NCBI RefSeq assembly: GCF_042186555.1
Contig: NC_133333.1
Span: 64,529,909 to 64,593,908 of the forward strand
DNA from: Aquarana catesbeiana
Lineage: Eukaryota; Chordata; Amphibia; Anura; Ranidae
Direction of reading: 5' to 3'
Length of the DNA stretch: 64,000 bases
A program made the position numbers and the translations under genes. How positions within the stretch are numbered: the stretch's first letter is position 1; every line of letters starts with the position of its first letter. The notes below the pieces were generated by a model, which was given only the letters and a program-made list of their open reading frames with translations, searched no databases and had not been told where the DNA came from. This document shows, in pieces, positions 42,116 through 53,221 of this stretch.

Positions 42116-42344
42116 CAGTTGTGCTCATAAGTTTACATACCCTGGCAGAATTTATGATTTCTTGGCCATTTTTCAGAGAATATAAATGATAACACAAAAA
42201 CTTTTCTTTCACTCATAGTTAGTGTTTGGCTGAAGCCATTTATTATCAATCAACTGTGTTTACTATTTTTAAATCATAATGACAACAGAATCTACCCAAA
42301 TGACCCTGATCAAAAGTTTACATACCCCAGTTCTTAATACCATG

Positions 42345-42910
42345 TGAGTAGAATTATAGGGGTCTGATAATGTTGAGTTATATATATGTATGTATATAGA
42401 GACTGTCGCTTTAAGAATTGTAATACACTTTCTTGCTTCTTCTTAGACAGAGTTTTCAGTCTATGATGACCTTCACTGCCAGATAAAAAGCAACAGTTTA
42501 CTCCCTCTTTGCTCAGAGAAATGGACAGTCTTATCTAGCTGGTCTGAACCAATACCAAGATGGCGGAGCCCATGTTTTCTTTCGCTTTCTATCAGTCACA
42601 TGATATAACCACCCATTTAACTGTTCCCTTGCTACTAAGAAGATATGAATGCTGATTGGACTAAACTATACGATCACACCTATAACACGCCTAGTGCTCG
42701 TGCATATTCATACGTATATATTGTATAACCCGTAGATGTAAGCGCAGGGACACTTCCTGCTTCGTTCCGCCTGGTAGAGATGGAAATTGGTCTGTGTTGT
42801 GTCTCTCCACTGCAGTGTTTGTATACAATAAAGCACCTAATAATCTTAAGATCTGGACTCACTATCTCATCATCTGTCTTATTTTTGAGACCCCTAAATC
42901 GGATTTAACA
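42345..42910 (+). repeat. 5' LTR of the endogenous retrovirus
   Basis: 566 bp, from TGAGTAGAATTATAGG to GGATTTAACA. AATAAA lies at 42827-42832. Just inside, TGGTTCCTTTTGACTCAG from 42913 is the candidate primer-binding site, tRNA not identified. The pair differs by several substitutions and short indels (for example near 42443), so this provirus is clearly older than the LTR element at 4676. Confidence 0.92.
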
Positions 42911-43683
42911 AATGGTTCCTTTTGACTCAGATACAGTCCAGTGGGCTCCCGGCCAGAGAGACAAGAAACTCACGCTGAGCAGACAAGTGGCCACGGTAAG
43001 AAACTGTTATTCTTACTTATTTTGCTCTGCGTGGCGAGTAATTAGTCGGTGTCTGGGGTCCATTGGCTGAAGGAGTCTTATGCTGTTGATGAGATGGTAA
43101 GATTAAGGTAAAAAAAATTCAGTGCCAACCAGAGTAATATTGATGTTACACAGTTTGAGCCAAATAACTCTTTTACTTTACCTGTTGAAGAAATAATAGA
43201 GCTGATAATAATTATCAATGTTGATGTTTTGTTTCTATGCTTGGGGTGTCAATAGATTTATGAGACTTGTGAGAAGGTCTGACCAGAGGACTGTAGTAGT
43301 GAGCCTGTTTGGTGAGTAATGCCTATGTGGCAAGTGTACAGGCCTGTGTGGCCAAGTGTAATAAAGTGCCATTTGATGGCTACTGTGTGTAGCCCAGGAG
43401 AAATTTTGGGTGATGACCCACAAATTTTGTAAGTAGAGACTCGAGAGTAAGGACTATAGATTGGGAGTACGGCACTCCCATTGACCTTTCAAGCCGGGTA
43501 AGGTAGATGTGGCACAAGTAAGGCCTATGACTGACATGACAGACACAAAGATATGGACAGTGGTTAAGAAATGACACCAAGACTAAAACAGAGCTGATCT
43601 AATACCAGAAGGAGTTATGATCAATTTGGGTTTCTGTGTATGTTAAATGCTATGGCAGATTGATAGAGTTGGACAAGGTGATT
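42911..43683 (+). other. Retroviral leader, non-coding
   Basis: The stretch between the 5' LTR and the L1 has no gag-like frame. It would include the packaging region, and no structure can be proven from sequence alone. Confidence 0.5.
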
Positions 43684-43685
43684 AA

Positions 43686-45653
43686 ATGTGTACAATAATT
43701 AGAGAGACCTTGGTTCAGTGGGGGATGGGCCCTGTACTTATAGATAGGATAATGGCCTTATATCAGAATCCAACGGCTAGGATTCGGGCGAACGGAGATT
43801 TATCGGAGGTAATACCTATAACAAACGGAACCCGACAGGGTTGCCCGCTATCCCCATTGTTATATATATATATATTAGTGATGGAGCATTTGTTAATAGC
43901 AGTTCGAGAAAATAAGGATATACAGGGAATTAAGGTGGGAGATATAGAATACAAGATGTCAGTATATGCAGATGATATCTTGCTATACATTACACATCCC
44001 TTGATATCAATACCAAACCTGATACCTGAATTTAAACGATTCGGTGCACTAAGCAATTTTAAGGTAAACTATAACAAATCTGAAGCCCTAAACATTAATT
44101 TGCCAAGCGCTATGGTGGAACTCCTTAAAAATTATTTTTCTTTTAAATGGCAGGCGAAGGCAATTAAATACTTAGGTATATATATCCCCACTGACCTCAA
44201 TAAACTACAGGAGTATAACCATGCCCCGTTGGTGCAGAAAACTATGAGAACATTACAACAATATGAAAAAGGTATGTTTTCCTGGATGGGTAGAATAAGT
44301 ATAGTAAAAATGGATATACTACCTAAAATATTATATATCCTACAAGCAATACCCATTTTTCCCTTAACAAATACCCTGAAAAAACTGCATAAGCTAATAG
44401 GAAATTTCATCTGGGGAGGCAAGACCCCCAGAATCAATAGATCGGTCTTGAATAAAACTAAGAAAAATGGGGGCCTAGCTCTTCCAGATATAGACATGTA
44501 CTTGAGAGCAATATTGATAACAAGAATAGTGGACTGGTTCCACAATGGAGATATCAAACAGTGGGTGAAGCTTGAAGAGAAGATCACGGCCTTAAAATTA
44601 AAATCACTACCCTGGATAAAAAGAGAGCAAAGACCGCCGGATGGCGAAATGCCCTCTTTAGTGGTATCAACATTAAAAGTATGGGATATTATGATAAAGA
44701 GAGGGATTGGATCTACTGATAGGGGACCTATGACTCCACTATTTAGTAATCCAGAATTTCCACTGGCACTTGAATCTAAAACATTTCTTAAATGGAAGAG
44801 ATGTGAAGACACCAGGTTGGTGGAAACGATGGAAGACAACAGGCTCCTCCCACTGGAAGGGTTGGGTGTAGAACATAAAACAAAATGGATGCAGTATGGG
44901 ATGCTCCAACGGTATATCATATCTCTAATAAAAGAATCGGTAATAGATAGGCCCTTGACAATTTTAGAAAAAATCTTTTTACAAGAACATAGACCCACCC
45001 ACGTCCTCTCTAAAATCTATAAATACCTGAATTCAGAAAATAAAGGACAGGAGCTACCTTATATTAAGAAATGGGAATTAGAGATAGGAACAGAAATCCC
45101 CAGGGAAACATGGGAAAAGGCAATCATAGTTACCCATAAATTCTCGATATCTGCCAAACATCAGGAAAGAAATTATAAAATCTTAGCCAGATGGTATAGG
45201 TGCCCTGTGGACTTACATAAAATGAACCCTGACAACGAGGATATCTGTTGGAGATGCCATAAAGCGCAGGGCACAATGTCACATATCTGGTACTATTGCT
45301 CAGAAATCCAACGATTCTGGCAGAAAATATCTGAGATATATAGAGCCATGACCGGGATCGATATATATCCAGAAATACAAGTGGCGGTATTATCTATGAT
45401 CCCAGGATCGGTTAAGAAAATTAGAAAAGGAATACTGAAATATTTTCTGACAGCAGCACGAACCATCATAGCAAGAAAATGGAAAAGCACATGTGTGCCT
45501 TCTGTAGTGGAGTGGGAGTGTGAGATGGCGGACATGCGTGCCCTGGAAGAAAGAATGGTGATAGAGGAGGGGTTGAAGGTACAAATACTAAACACATGGG
45601 CTAAATGGGAAGAGTTCAGAGCCTCTTCGGGGCTATTGAGGACAATTATATAG
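43686..45653 (+). CDS. L1 ORF2 fragment, intact 655-codon frame (RT to C-terminus)
   Basis: This open frame lacks the endonuclease and the front of the RT. It keeps NGTRQGCPLSPLLY, the catalytic VYADDILLYI (YADD near residue 94) and FKVNYNKSEALNIN. After the thumb-like region it ends with a zinc knuckle CWRCHKAQGTMSHIWYYC (near residues 522-539). The L1 part starts at 43699. The ATG and first few codons (MCTII) come from the target-site duplication, so this start is fortuitous. The frame has no stop along 1.9 kb, which points to a recent insertion. Without its endonuclease it is not an active element. Confidence 0.9.
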   Translation: MCTIIRETLVQWGMGPVLIDRIMALYQNPTARIRANGDLSEVIPITNGTRQGCPLSPLLYIYILVMEHLLIAVRENKDIQGIKVGDIEYKMSVYADDILLYITHPLISIPNLIPEFKRFGALSNFKVNYNKSEALNINLPSAMVELLKNYFSFKWQAKAIKYLGIYIPTDLNKLQEYNHAPLVQKTMRTLQQYEKGMFSWMGRISIVKMDILPKILYILQAIPIFPLTNTLKKLHKLIGNFIWGGKTPRINRSVLNKTKKNGGLALPDIDMYLRAILITRIVDWFHNGDIKQWVKLEEKITALKLKSLPWIKREQRPPDGEMPSLVVSTLKVWDIMIKRGIGSTDRGPMTPLFSNPEFPLALESKTFLKWKRCEDTRLVETMEDNRLLPLEGLGVEHKTKWMQYGMLQRYIISLIKESVIDRPLTILEKIFLQEHRPTHVLSKIYKYLNSENKGQELPYIKKWELEIGTEIPRETWEKAIIVTHKFSISAKHQERNYKILARWYRCPVDLHKMNPDNEDICWRCHKAQGTMSHIWYYCSEIQRFWQKISEIYRAMTGIDIYPEIQVAVLSMIPGSVKKIRKGILKYFLTAARTIIARKWKSTCVPSVVEWECEMADMRALEERMVIEEGLKVQILNTWAKWEEFRASSGLLRTII

Positions 45654-46073
45654 AATCCAATAGAAAACTACAAGAGGGAAACCCTTTTTTTTTTTTTGTT
45701 GTTGTTGTTTGGTAGTATGAATGGATGATTGAATAGAAAGAGAGGGCAGGGGGTGGAGGGGGGGGGGGGGTCAGAATAGGGGTTACACATTCTTGCACCA
45801 ATTAAGTAAATAATTAAAAGGTTAATGAAACCTGAACTAGTGCTTTGATAAAGAAGTATAGAATTATTGTATGTCTTGGATGCGTATAAGTTTCCTTTTT
45901 TACTTGTGATAAAAAATGTTTTGATAAATAAAGATTGTAAAAAAAAAAAAAGAAAGTCAAAGTGAGCATGACAGACAGGAGCAAGTCAAGGAAGCATATA
46001 GTATGAAAGGAAACCATTATGAAACATCTTCTTTAAATAAAATTCTGAATGCTGAAAAAAAAAAAAAAAAAAA
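43699..46073 (+). mobile_element. 5'-truncated L1 (Tx1-like) with an apparent 3' transduction
   Basis: It is flanked by a perfect 15-bp duplication AAATGTGTACAATAA (43684-43698 and 46074-46088). The L1 proper ends with AATAAA (45927-45932) and an A-run (45939-45951). It is followed by about 100 bp of unrelated sequence (45952-46054), which has its own AATAAA (46036-46041) and a 22-base A-run. The single duplication encloses both tails. The nick site context TTT/AA on the complement fits L1 endonuclease preference. It is inserted in the retroviral leader. Confidence 0.93.
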
Positions 46074-46088
46074 AAATGTGTACAATAA

Positions 46089-46249
46089 GGGATTTTTGAA
46101 AGTATGCAATGTGATGAATCTTTAAATAGTTATGAGCCTGTCAAAGTTTTTATAATGCATATCGCAGATGGGCCTAGAAAAAAAAAAAGGGACTAGACCA
46201 AGCCAATGCAAATGTTATCTAAATGTTTCTTTTTAAAAAAGGTATATTG
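46089..46249 (+). other. Retroviral or adjoining non-coding sequence
   Basis: Continues the retroviral leader after the L1. No gene seen. Confidence 0.45.
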
Positions 46250-46467
46250 CCCGGGACATTCCCGCAATTAGCAGGTCTGTCCCGGGTCCCGGGCACCTTC
46301 ATTCCGGGACAATACAGTGTCCCGGAATGAAATTGACAGAGCGAGCAAACCCTGCCATAGCGCTGGCGCTCACTCTGCCTCCATCTGGGACTGTGAACAC
46401 TGTTTGCTAGAGCCGCCTGGCGTCTAGCAAGTGTGTGACGTCCCAGCCGTGACTCATGCCCAGCACG

Positions 46468-47875
46468 CAGAGGCGTATCTAGTGAAAATGGCGCCTATGG
46501 CAAGCACTGAAACTGCGCCCCTGTCAAAACATTTGAAACTCATCTTTCAGATAACCTAAAGGGGGTGTCGTTAGAGTCTCAGATGAAAGAAGGAGAAGGG
46601 AAAGAAAGAAGGATAGGATAGCAGGCCCAGATCCTAGACCACAATAGCAATACAGTATGTGTATTCCAGAAAGTTTAATAATCAGCAGATAAAGATACTC
46701 CAAACACCATGCCACTAGGCAGATCCCATCAGATACAAGAGATGGTTAGAGAATGTGCAGACATGGTGCAGGAGACAGTCAGATACTGCAGACATGATAC
46801 AAGAGATCAGAGACTGCAGTTTCTGTCTTACTAACAGTCCATTTGCCAAGCATAGTTAGTAAGACCATAAATGGTTAATAAGTCTGTGAAGATCCAAGCC
46901 TGACCAGCATAAATTCTGAAAGGCAATATAAAAACAAACAAATCATGCAGAGCACACTGGACTTTGGCACCAAGAGCTCTTTAGAAACAGCGGCAAATCA
47001 TGATGAACACGGTCACACTTTTGCTCACCCATCCTGTGTGCAGTGTAAAGAGAAGAGCAAGGGGAATCATTTCCTAACCAGTGTGAGCATTGGCTGATAT
47101 GCATATAGGACAAGAGAGCTGCTGCTTAGACATCTGCAGCTGGCATTTTGTGTGTGTGACACAGTGTGTGATAGAGAGACTCAGGGCTCCTCCATCCTCT
47201 TTAGGTGTCACATAAACAATGAAAGCCCCTCCTTGTGTCAGCTCTATAATGAGCTCCCACCTTCTCCAGCCATCACATTATCTAGCAGAGCTCCTTTCCT
47301 TCCTCCCTCTTACAGTCAGCCTGTATTGCTCACCCTTTCTTCTGCTTGATGGTGTCAGGTGTCCTTCAGTGCAGCCCAGGCTACAGTGTCCCCCCTCCTC
47401 CTCGGCACAGTGCTGATGCTCCCAGAGAGCGTTCTCCAGATAATAGACACATCAGGGGTGAGGGAACCAGCAGCATGCAGCAGGTGGCAGCCATCTTTCT
47501 TGTCATGTGATGGCAGTCAGCTGACACCTGTGAGGGCGGAGCCTTCTGTATCCCGGGCACTGCTATCTTTTTAGCTAGTAGCTGGCTGTTAGCATACTGT
47601 GTGGGCGGCGCCAGGTGATGATGAGCCGGAGCAGATCATGTTTTTTAGAGGGGGGGGGAATCAGACAACTCGACCCAGTCCATCCTTGCCTGGGACAAAA
47701 ACAATTTTTAGGGAAACTACCCAGGATGGCCACAGCCCAGAAATGTCCTAGCAAAATTTTGACTGTTGGCAGGTATGCCCTGGAAAGTGCCTTGCTGCCC
47801 AGCCACTCACCAGCGCCCCCTTAAGGTGGCGCCCATGGCACTTGCCATATCTGCCATACCCTAGATACGCCACTG
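46468..47875. mobile_element. Non-autonomous hAT element, 1.4 kb
   Basis: The ends CAGAGGCGTATCTAG (46468) and inverse CTAGATACGCCACTG (47875) are flanked by a perfect 8-bp duplication CCAGCACG (46460-46467 and 47876-47883). These are classical hAT features. No transposase frame is present. Confidence 0.92.
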
Positions 47876-48239
47876 CCAGCACGCAAAAGCTGAGGAGAAG
47901 TTAACTTTCTCCTCCTCCGCATCACTGCTCTCCATGCCAGGCGAACTGTCAGCATCTGCAGCACCAACCACACTGATGCCGGCACTGCACTCCAAGTCAC
48001 TACGATCTCTGCCCCCGGCTTTCTCCCTGCCTCTATCAGCAGAGCTGACCGAAGACGCCTCCCCCTCCTCGACTGTTTACATCAGTACACAGGAGCCAAA
48101 GGAGGGGATACAGCTGTGCATTTCCCACGCTGAGGTCTGTTCTAAGACTATTGTATTGTAGGTAGATGGACAGATGAGGGGGACACTGGTCAGTAAAAAA
48201 GTAAAAAATTGCCCCCCCAGCACATATCCGACCCCCCCA

Positions 48240-48600
48240 CCTCCCTACTAGCACAAGTGGAGAGGGGGGGTCTGTACTGAGAGAGGGGGATCTATACTGA
48301 GGGGGGGTCTGTACTGAGGGGGGTCTGTACTGAAGGAGGGGGATCTATACTGAGGGGGGTCTATACTTGGGGTGGGGGGTCTGTACTTATTGGGGGGTCT
48401 ATACTGAGGGCGGTCTGTACTGAGGGAGGGGGGTCTATACTGAGGGGGGTCAGTACTTATTGGGGGGTCTATACTTGGTGGGGGGTCTGTACTGAGGGAA
48501 GAGGGTCTATACTTAATGAAGGGGGGTCTGTACTGAGGGAGGGGGGTCTATACTTAATGAAGGGGGGTCTGTACTGAGGGGGACTATATTTGGCAGGGGG
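48240..48600. repeat. G-rich minisatellite, roughly 17-22-bp units
   Basis: Alternating units such as GGGGGGTCTGTACTGAGG and GGGGGTCTATACTGAGG repeat about 17 times with variable G-run lengths. The runs of four to seven G could form quadruplexes on this strand. Confidence 0.85.
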
Positions 48601-48837
48601 TGACACCATGTTTTACCGCATCGGTGGGGTGACGCCAACCCTAGCGAAGCCACTGCCACCCACTTCTCTCTTCTCCGGGCCCACTCCAACATACTCTAAA
48701 ACTGGGGTCCCTGGCCCGCACTGCCACTGGGATGAGCCACATCAGCAGCCACTGGCGGGAGGGGCGTTCGCCTTTTTGGGACTCCAGTGTGTCGGACTGG
48801 TGGCAGGCTATGGGTGGCAAGTGACACACTGCATATG

Positions 48838-49285
48838 ATATGCAAGTGATGGTGGCAAGTGACACGCTGCATCTGGTGGCAGGCGACAGTGGCAAGTGAC
48901 ACGCTGCATCTGGTGGCAGGCGACAGTGGCAAGTGACACTGCATCTGGTGGCAGGCAACAGTGGCAAGTGACACGCTGCATCTGGTGGCAGGTGATGGTA
49001 GCAAGTGACACACTGTATCTGGTGGCAGGAGACGGTGGCAAGTGACACACTGCATCTCTTGGCAGGCGATGATGGCAAGTGACACACTGCATCTGGTGGC
49101 AGGAGATGGTGGCAAGTGACACACTGCATCTGGTGGCAGGCGACGGTGGCAAGTGACACGCTGCATCTGGTGGCAGGCGACAGTGGCAAGTAACACGCTT
49201 CATCTGGTGGCAGGCGACAGTGGCAAGTGACTCGCTGCATCTGGCGGCAGGCTACGGTGGCACGCTACATCTGGTGGCAAGTGAC
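48838..49285. repeat. 37-bp minisatellite
   Basis: About 12 units of GGTGGCAAGTGACACACTGC plus ATCTGGTGGCAGGCGA, starting for example at 48854 and 48891 and 48928. A few units have small deletions. It creates long cysteine/histidine-rich frames on the minus strand that are not genes. Confidence 0.92.
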
Positions 49286-49300
49286 AAGCTCAGGGTTCCC

Positions 49301-49984
49301 AATGATCCGGCATTATGGTGAGTTGAACTATTTCATTATATATTACAATGTAGTAATAGAAATAATATGATTTGATCATCCTGGCACCATATCAAGCATG
49401 GTGTTGGGATAACATAAGTGCTAAAACCAGCCGTTCACCTGACAAATCACTTGCCCCTGAAATCCCCTTCAACCCCGAGACTACATTCAACACCCCCTGG
49501 TCCTTGGCAAAATTGTCCCTGAATGGCAGTTTGGAAATGTGATCGAAGTCTTTATAAGTTTAACTAAGAAATCATTTTTTTAGAAGAAGAGAGAAGTGAG
49601 ATGGATTTCCAGCTTCCCCCTTTGACCCCCCCTTAATTCTGCTTTTTGGATGGACAAATTCCTGTTTGAGAGACTGTCTGTAAATTGTTAACTCTTGACC
49701 AGCTATGAAATTACTAGTATAACATGTGATATACAAGACCGGGATGATTTAGTTTATTTAGCATTCCAGAAGTTATCAGAAGGTTACTGATGATTTAAAG
49801 AAGTAGATAGTAAACATGAAATTGGAGAAAGGCAAGTTTCTTTAGAAGAGGAAATAAGTATGTTATCTTCACAAGTAAGTGATTTACTGACAGAAAAATC
49901 TGAGAGGAACAGAGAAAGATTGGAGATTTCAGGATAGACTGTAAGAATGCTGATGTGATAAGACTCAAGGAACAAACAAGGAAA
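49301..49984 (+). pseudogene. Retroviral gag remnant (no intact frame)
   Basis: This AT-rich stretch precedes the NC knuckle. Short charged segments in broken frames (around 49840-49930) resemble the end of a capsid region, but I cannot assign domains. Its position between leader and NC suggests gag. Confidence 0.4.
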
Positions 49985-50569
49985 TGCTATAATTGTGGCA
50001 GGACTAGCCATCTTGCCAGAAAATGCAGATTGCCTGACAGATGTAAGCAGAAGAAAGAGGGAGATGATGATGATGAATATGTTAGTAAAGCAGCATGAAC
50101 TTTTTGAGCACACAGAAGTTAATTTGTGCATCCCTGAGACGGATGTTAAAGACGCTTTTGTAACATTATGCTTTCCACAACTAACAGATCAGAAAATTTC
50201 ATGCTTAGTGGATTCTGGCTCTGATGGGACTATAATTCAAAAGTCTGCCTACCAAAAGACATCCCCCTTACATCTGGGCCACTAGCAGTTGGAGTGGGAG
50301 GGAAATCTACCCCTCTCAAGGAAACGCCCCCCGTACAAATTGGAATTGGAAGCCACAATATGTTTTATAAGCTGCTTGTCTCTGACACTGTACCATGCAA
50401 CCTATTGGGAAAAGACCTACTGAGTTACTTACAAGCCTGTGTACAGTATACACCCAACAGAATAGAAGTACATGTTGGAAAATTAGATGAAGAAATTATA
50501 TGTGGATTGACAGCAATGGAATTAGAGGAAGAGATTGAAGGTAATATTCCACCTGAAATTGTTGCTTAA
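49985..50569 (+). pseudogene. Retroviral nucleocapsid knuckle and protease remnant
   Basis: A CCHC knuckle CYNCGRTSHLARKC lies at 49985-50026. In a different frame the protease follows, with active-site LVDSGSDGTII near 50210 (DSG in place of the usual DTG). After a frame change the block CNLLGKDLL (about 50398) marks the C-terminal part of a retroviral protease. The frame stops at 50567-50569. The knuckle binds genomic RNA and the protease processes Gag-Pol in living relatives. Here frame breaks prevent both. Confidence 0.82.
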
Positions 50570-51050
50570 ATACCTGATATTCTCTGGGCCAAGGGAAAAT
50601 ATGATGTAGGACTTCTACAAGTCTCTCAGGTTAAGGTCAAAATTAAAGCAGGAGTTCAAACCCCAGACATACCACAGTATCCACTATCACCAGATCAACT
50701 CGCTGGTGTACAAGTACAAATAAAAGAATTACTTGAAGCAGGTGTCATAAAGAAAACAGAAGGCAGAGCACTTGTTTCCTGTAAAGAAAACGGTCAAAAA
50801 AAAGGAGAAAAGCCAGTATATTGAATGGCACATGATTTAAGGGCCATCAATCAAATCATCGAGGAAGGCACTCCTGTTGTCCAAATCCCAGTACTTTGCT
50901 CAATTACATACCTACAGGAACACAGGTGTACACCGTAATAGAACTGGCAAATGCTTTCTTCAGTGTCACCTTGGATGAAGAAAGCCAAGAACTCTTTGCT
51001 TTCCTGTTTGAAGGAGCAAATGTTTATGCTCATCTGATGCTATAGACCAG
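50570..51050 (+). pseudogene. Retroviral reverse transcriptase, N-terminal part only
   Basis: The segment has an early RT block with QYPLSPDQL and LLEAGVIKKT, then an in-frame TGA near 50822 and the conserved DLRAINQI (50833). It loses similarity near 51050. The fingers-palm region with the catalytic YXDD motif is absent, so a deletion or replacement spans it. 51050-51380 holds Cys-rich short frames I cannot assign. Confidence 0.78.
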
Positions 51051-51389
51051 CAACATGAAGAAAAAGATGATGAGGAAGGCAAAGATGGGACTGGTGCCAG
51101 TACTTTAGCATTAAGATCAACTAAAAGGTGTTCAATTTTTCTGAACAGTCTTTCCCTGGAGGCTGGCTTTCCAGAAGTATGTTGTCACGTTTGCTGTATA
51201 TCCTGCCCTATTGACTGCAAACCCTTTTAAACTGTGTATGAAATAGATCCGGTTGTTGGATGCACCAAGATCCATGTTGTGGCAGGAACACAAAAAGAAA
51301 ACTGCTGCTGCAACCTGTGCCAGTGGTACTGTATAAAATGGAAGATATGCTTTAGAACGGATGTTATGAAGAAATCTGCAAATTAAATC

Positions 51390-52045
51390 TTGAAAAGGAC
51401 AAGAACAAAACGTTTGTCATCAGCAAGGCTGAACGAGTATGAAGCAATTCTGCTTGAATTAGGAAAAATAGAAGTGAAAAGATGTGCTACAATCAATCCT
51501 GCCAGCTTTTTCCTAGAGAGAGAAGAAGACCTCGAAGAGGAGGGTGACCACATCTGCTTAAAACTTATGGAAGAAGAAATGCAGCAAATCTCCCCAGTAA
51601 AGGACACTCCTCTTGAAAATTCTGATCTGATCCTGTTTGCAGAAGGTTCACACCTATACAAAGAACGGCATATGCGGTGAGAACATTGGAGGAAGTAATT
51701 GAGACCCAACTACTCCCTTCATCACTTTCAGCGCAGGTTGCCAAAGTGGTAGCACTCACAAGAGTCTGTGAGGCCGCAAAGGATCAACCAGTCAGCATCT
51801 ACACTGATAGCAAGAATGCTCTCGAAGTAGTCCATGATTATTTACCCATAAGGAAGAATAAAACATTCACAACTACTGCAAGAGAACCAATTCAAAACTG
51901 GAAATATGTTCAAGAACTTTTTGAAGCAGTCACCCTCCCAAAGGTAGTAGCCATCCTGAAGGTCAAGGCATATACTGCCAGTAAGACTGCTGAAATACCA
52001 ATGCAAGCAATCATGACCCTAATCACTGATTTTGCAAAGGAATAA
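51390..52045 (+). pseudogene. Retroviral RNase H remnant
   Basis: 51390-51680 ends in LILFAEGSHLYKE, where an active RNase H would have an Asp in DGS. The next frame (51677-52045) carries SLSAQVAKVVALTR, with Lys at the catalytic Glu position, and YTDSKNALEVVHDY with the third acidic residue retained. At least two of the metal-binding residues are therefore lost, besides the frame change. Confidence 0.8.
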
Positions 52046-52112
52046 AAAGCCGGTAACAGATTGAAGAAAAAGAAGAAAGCAAATATTTAAAGTAAAAGAA
52101 CTGATTAAGAAA

Positions 52113-53022
52113 TTGCAAGAATCTGTACCTGATGATTGGAATGGAATCATGGAAAGGGAGAGAGCAAAGAAGAACCAAGAAGGACTCTTGTGCAAGGAAA
52201 ATGGAATATGTGTCCCACCTCAAACGGAGAAGATGATCATGCCACTAGCTCATGGACTGAGTCATGTATGCCCTAAGGCAATGGAGAGAAACATAAGCAA
52301 GGCTGGATGGTTTACTTGATACTCCAGAAATGCATGTCAAGACTTTGTTGAGGGATGCATAATCTGTGCTAAAAAAAACCCAGGACAACTGAACCGAGTA
52401 ACACAAAGACATTGGGCAGGTCACTATTCCTTTTCCAAAGACTTCAGATTGATTTAATCCAATTGCCCAAATCAGGCCAATATCAATATATTTTGTTGTG
52501 TGTAGACATGTTTCAAGCTGAATAGGAGCCTGACCGGTGGCTAATGCAAATGCCAATACAACAATAAAGAAACTCCTTTCCGAATTAATATGCCGCTTTG
52601 GAGTCCCTGAAACCATAGAGAGTGACAGAGGAACACATTTCACTGGACAGATCATGCAAATTATATGCAAGGACTTGGCAATTGAGCAGGCTTTCCATGC
52701 CCCTATCATCCACAGAGTTCAGGGAAGGTAGAAAAATATAATGGAATCATTAAAGACAGGCTAGCTAAATTAATACAGGAAAGGGGGAGATGGGTCAGTA
52801 AAGAAACAGTGGTCAGGACTGTTGCCTCTGTTTCTTTACAACATCAGGATTACCCCTACTTATAGGACAGAGAACTTGAGCCTTTATGAGATTTTGTGTC
52901 GGGGCCCACCTAAGACAGGGTTGTATTTTCCATATCAGATTGCTGTAATGTCTAATGATTATGTTTTGTTATGTAATTGTCTAATACAAGCAACTAATTG
53001 TGATGCACAAGTTTGTTCTTGA
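52113..53022 (+). pseudogene. Retroviral integrase remnant
   Basis: Pieces in order: an HHCC zinc region with HGLSHVCPKAM (about 52250) and CIICAKKN (about 52355); the catalytic core ending with ESDRGTHFTGQIMQ (about 52615); and a C-terminal block LFLYNIRITPTYRTENLSLY with YEILCRGPPKTGLYFP (about 52825-52935). Stops and frame changes lie between them. The C-terminal wording resembles class I retroviral integrases. Confidence 0.82.
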
Positions 53023-53221
53023 TTCAATTCCAGATCCAGATCAAGTAACTGGAACACATGAATTACAGCCAGGTGATTGAGTCCTAGTAAAAGAACATGT
53101 GAAAGTATCTTTGGGACCAAAGTTTGAAGAACCCTACCAAGTGTTCCTGATAACTACTACAGCTGTAAGGTGACATGGATACATGCCAGCTGATGCAAGA
53201 AAGTACAGTTAATTTCAAAAG

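Larger units (their letters stand above)
46250..49300. other. Unclassified block inside the retrovirus, holding a hAT element and two minisatellites
   Basis: It begins with a CCCGGG-rich stretch (TTGCCCGGGACATTCCCGC) and differs in base composition from the retroviral flanks. Its own ends and target duplication could not be found. Near 48627-48653 is a hAT-like right terminus (inverse of CAGTGGCTTCGCTAGGG). No credible coding frame is present; frames up to 199 codons between 48640 and 49240 are products of the 37-bp repeat. Confidence 0.5.

Noticed and set aside
44132..44998. 288-codon frame antisense to L1 ORF2
   Set aside because: It is a shadow of the open plus-strand RT frame with no recognisable features.
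48641..49240. 199-codon Cys/His-rich frame on the minus strand, resembling a zinc-finger array
   Set aside because: It is a translation of the 37-bp minisatellite. All three minus frames look alike, and spacing of Cys/His follows the DNA repeat rather than a finger consensus.
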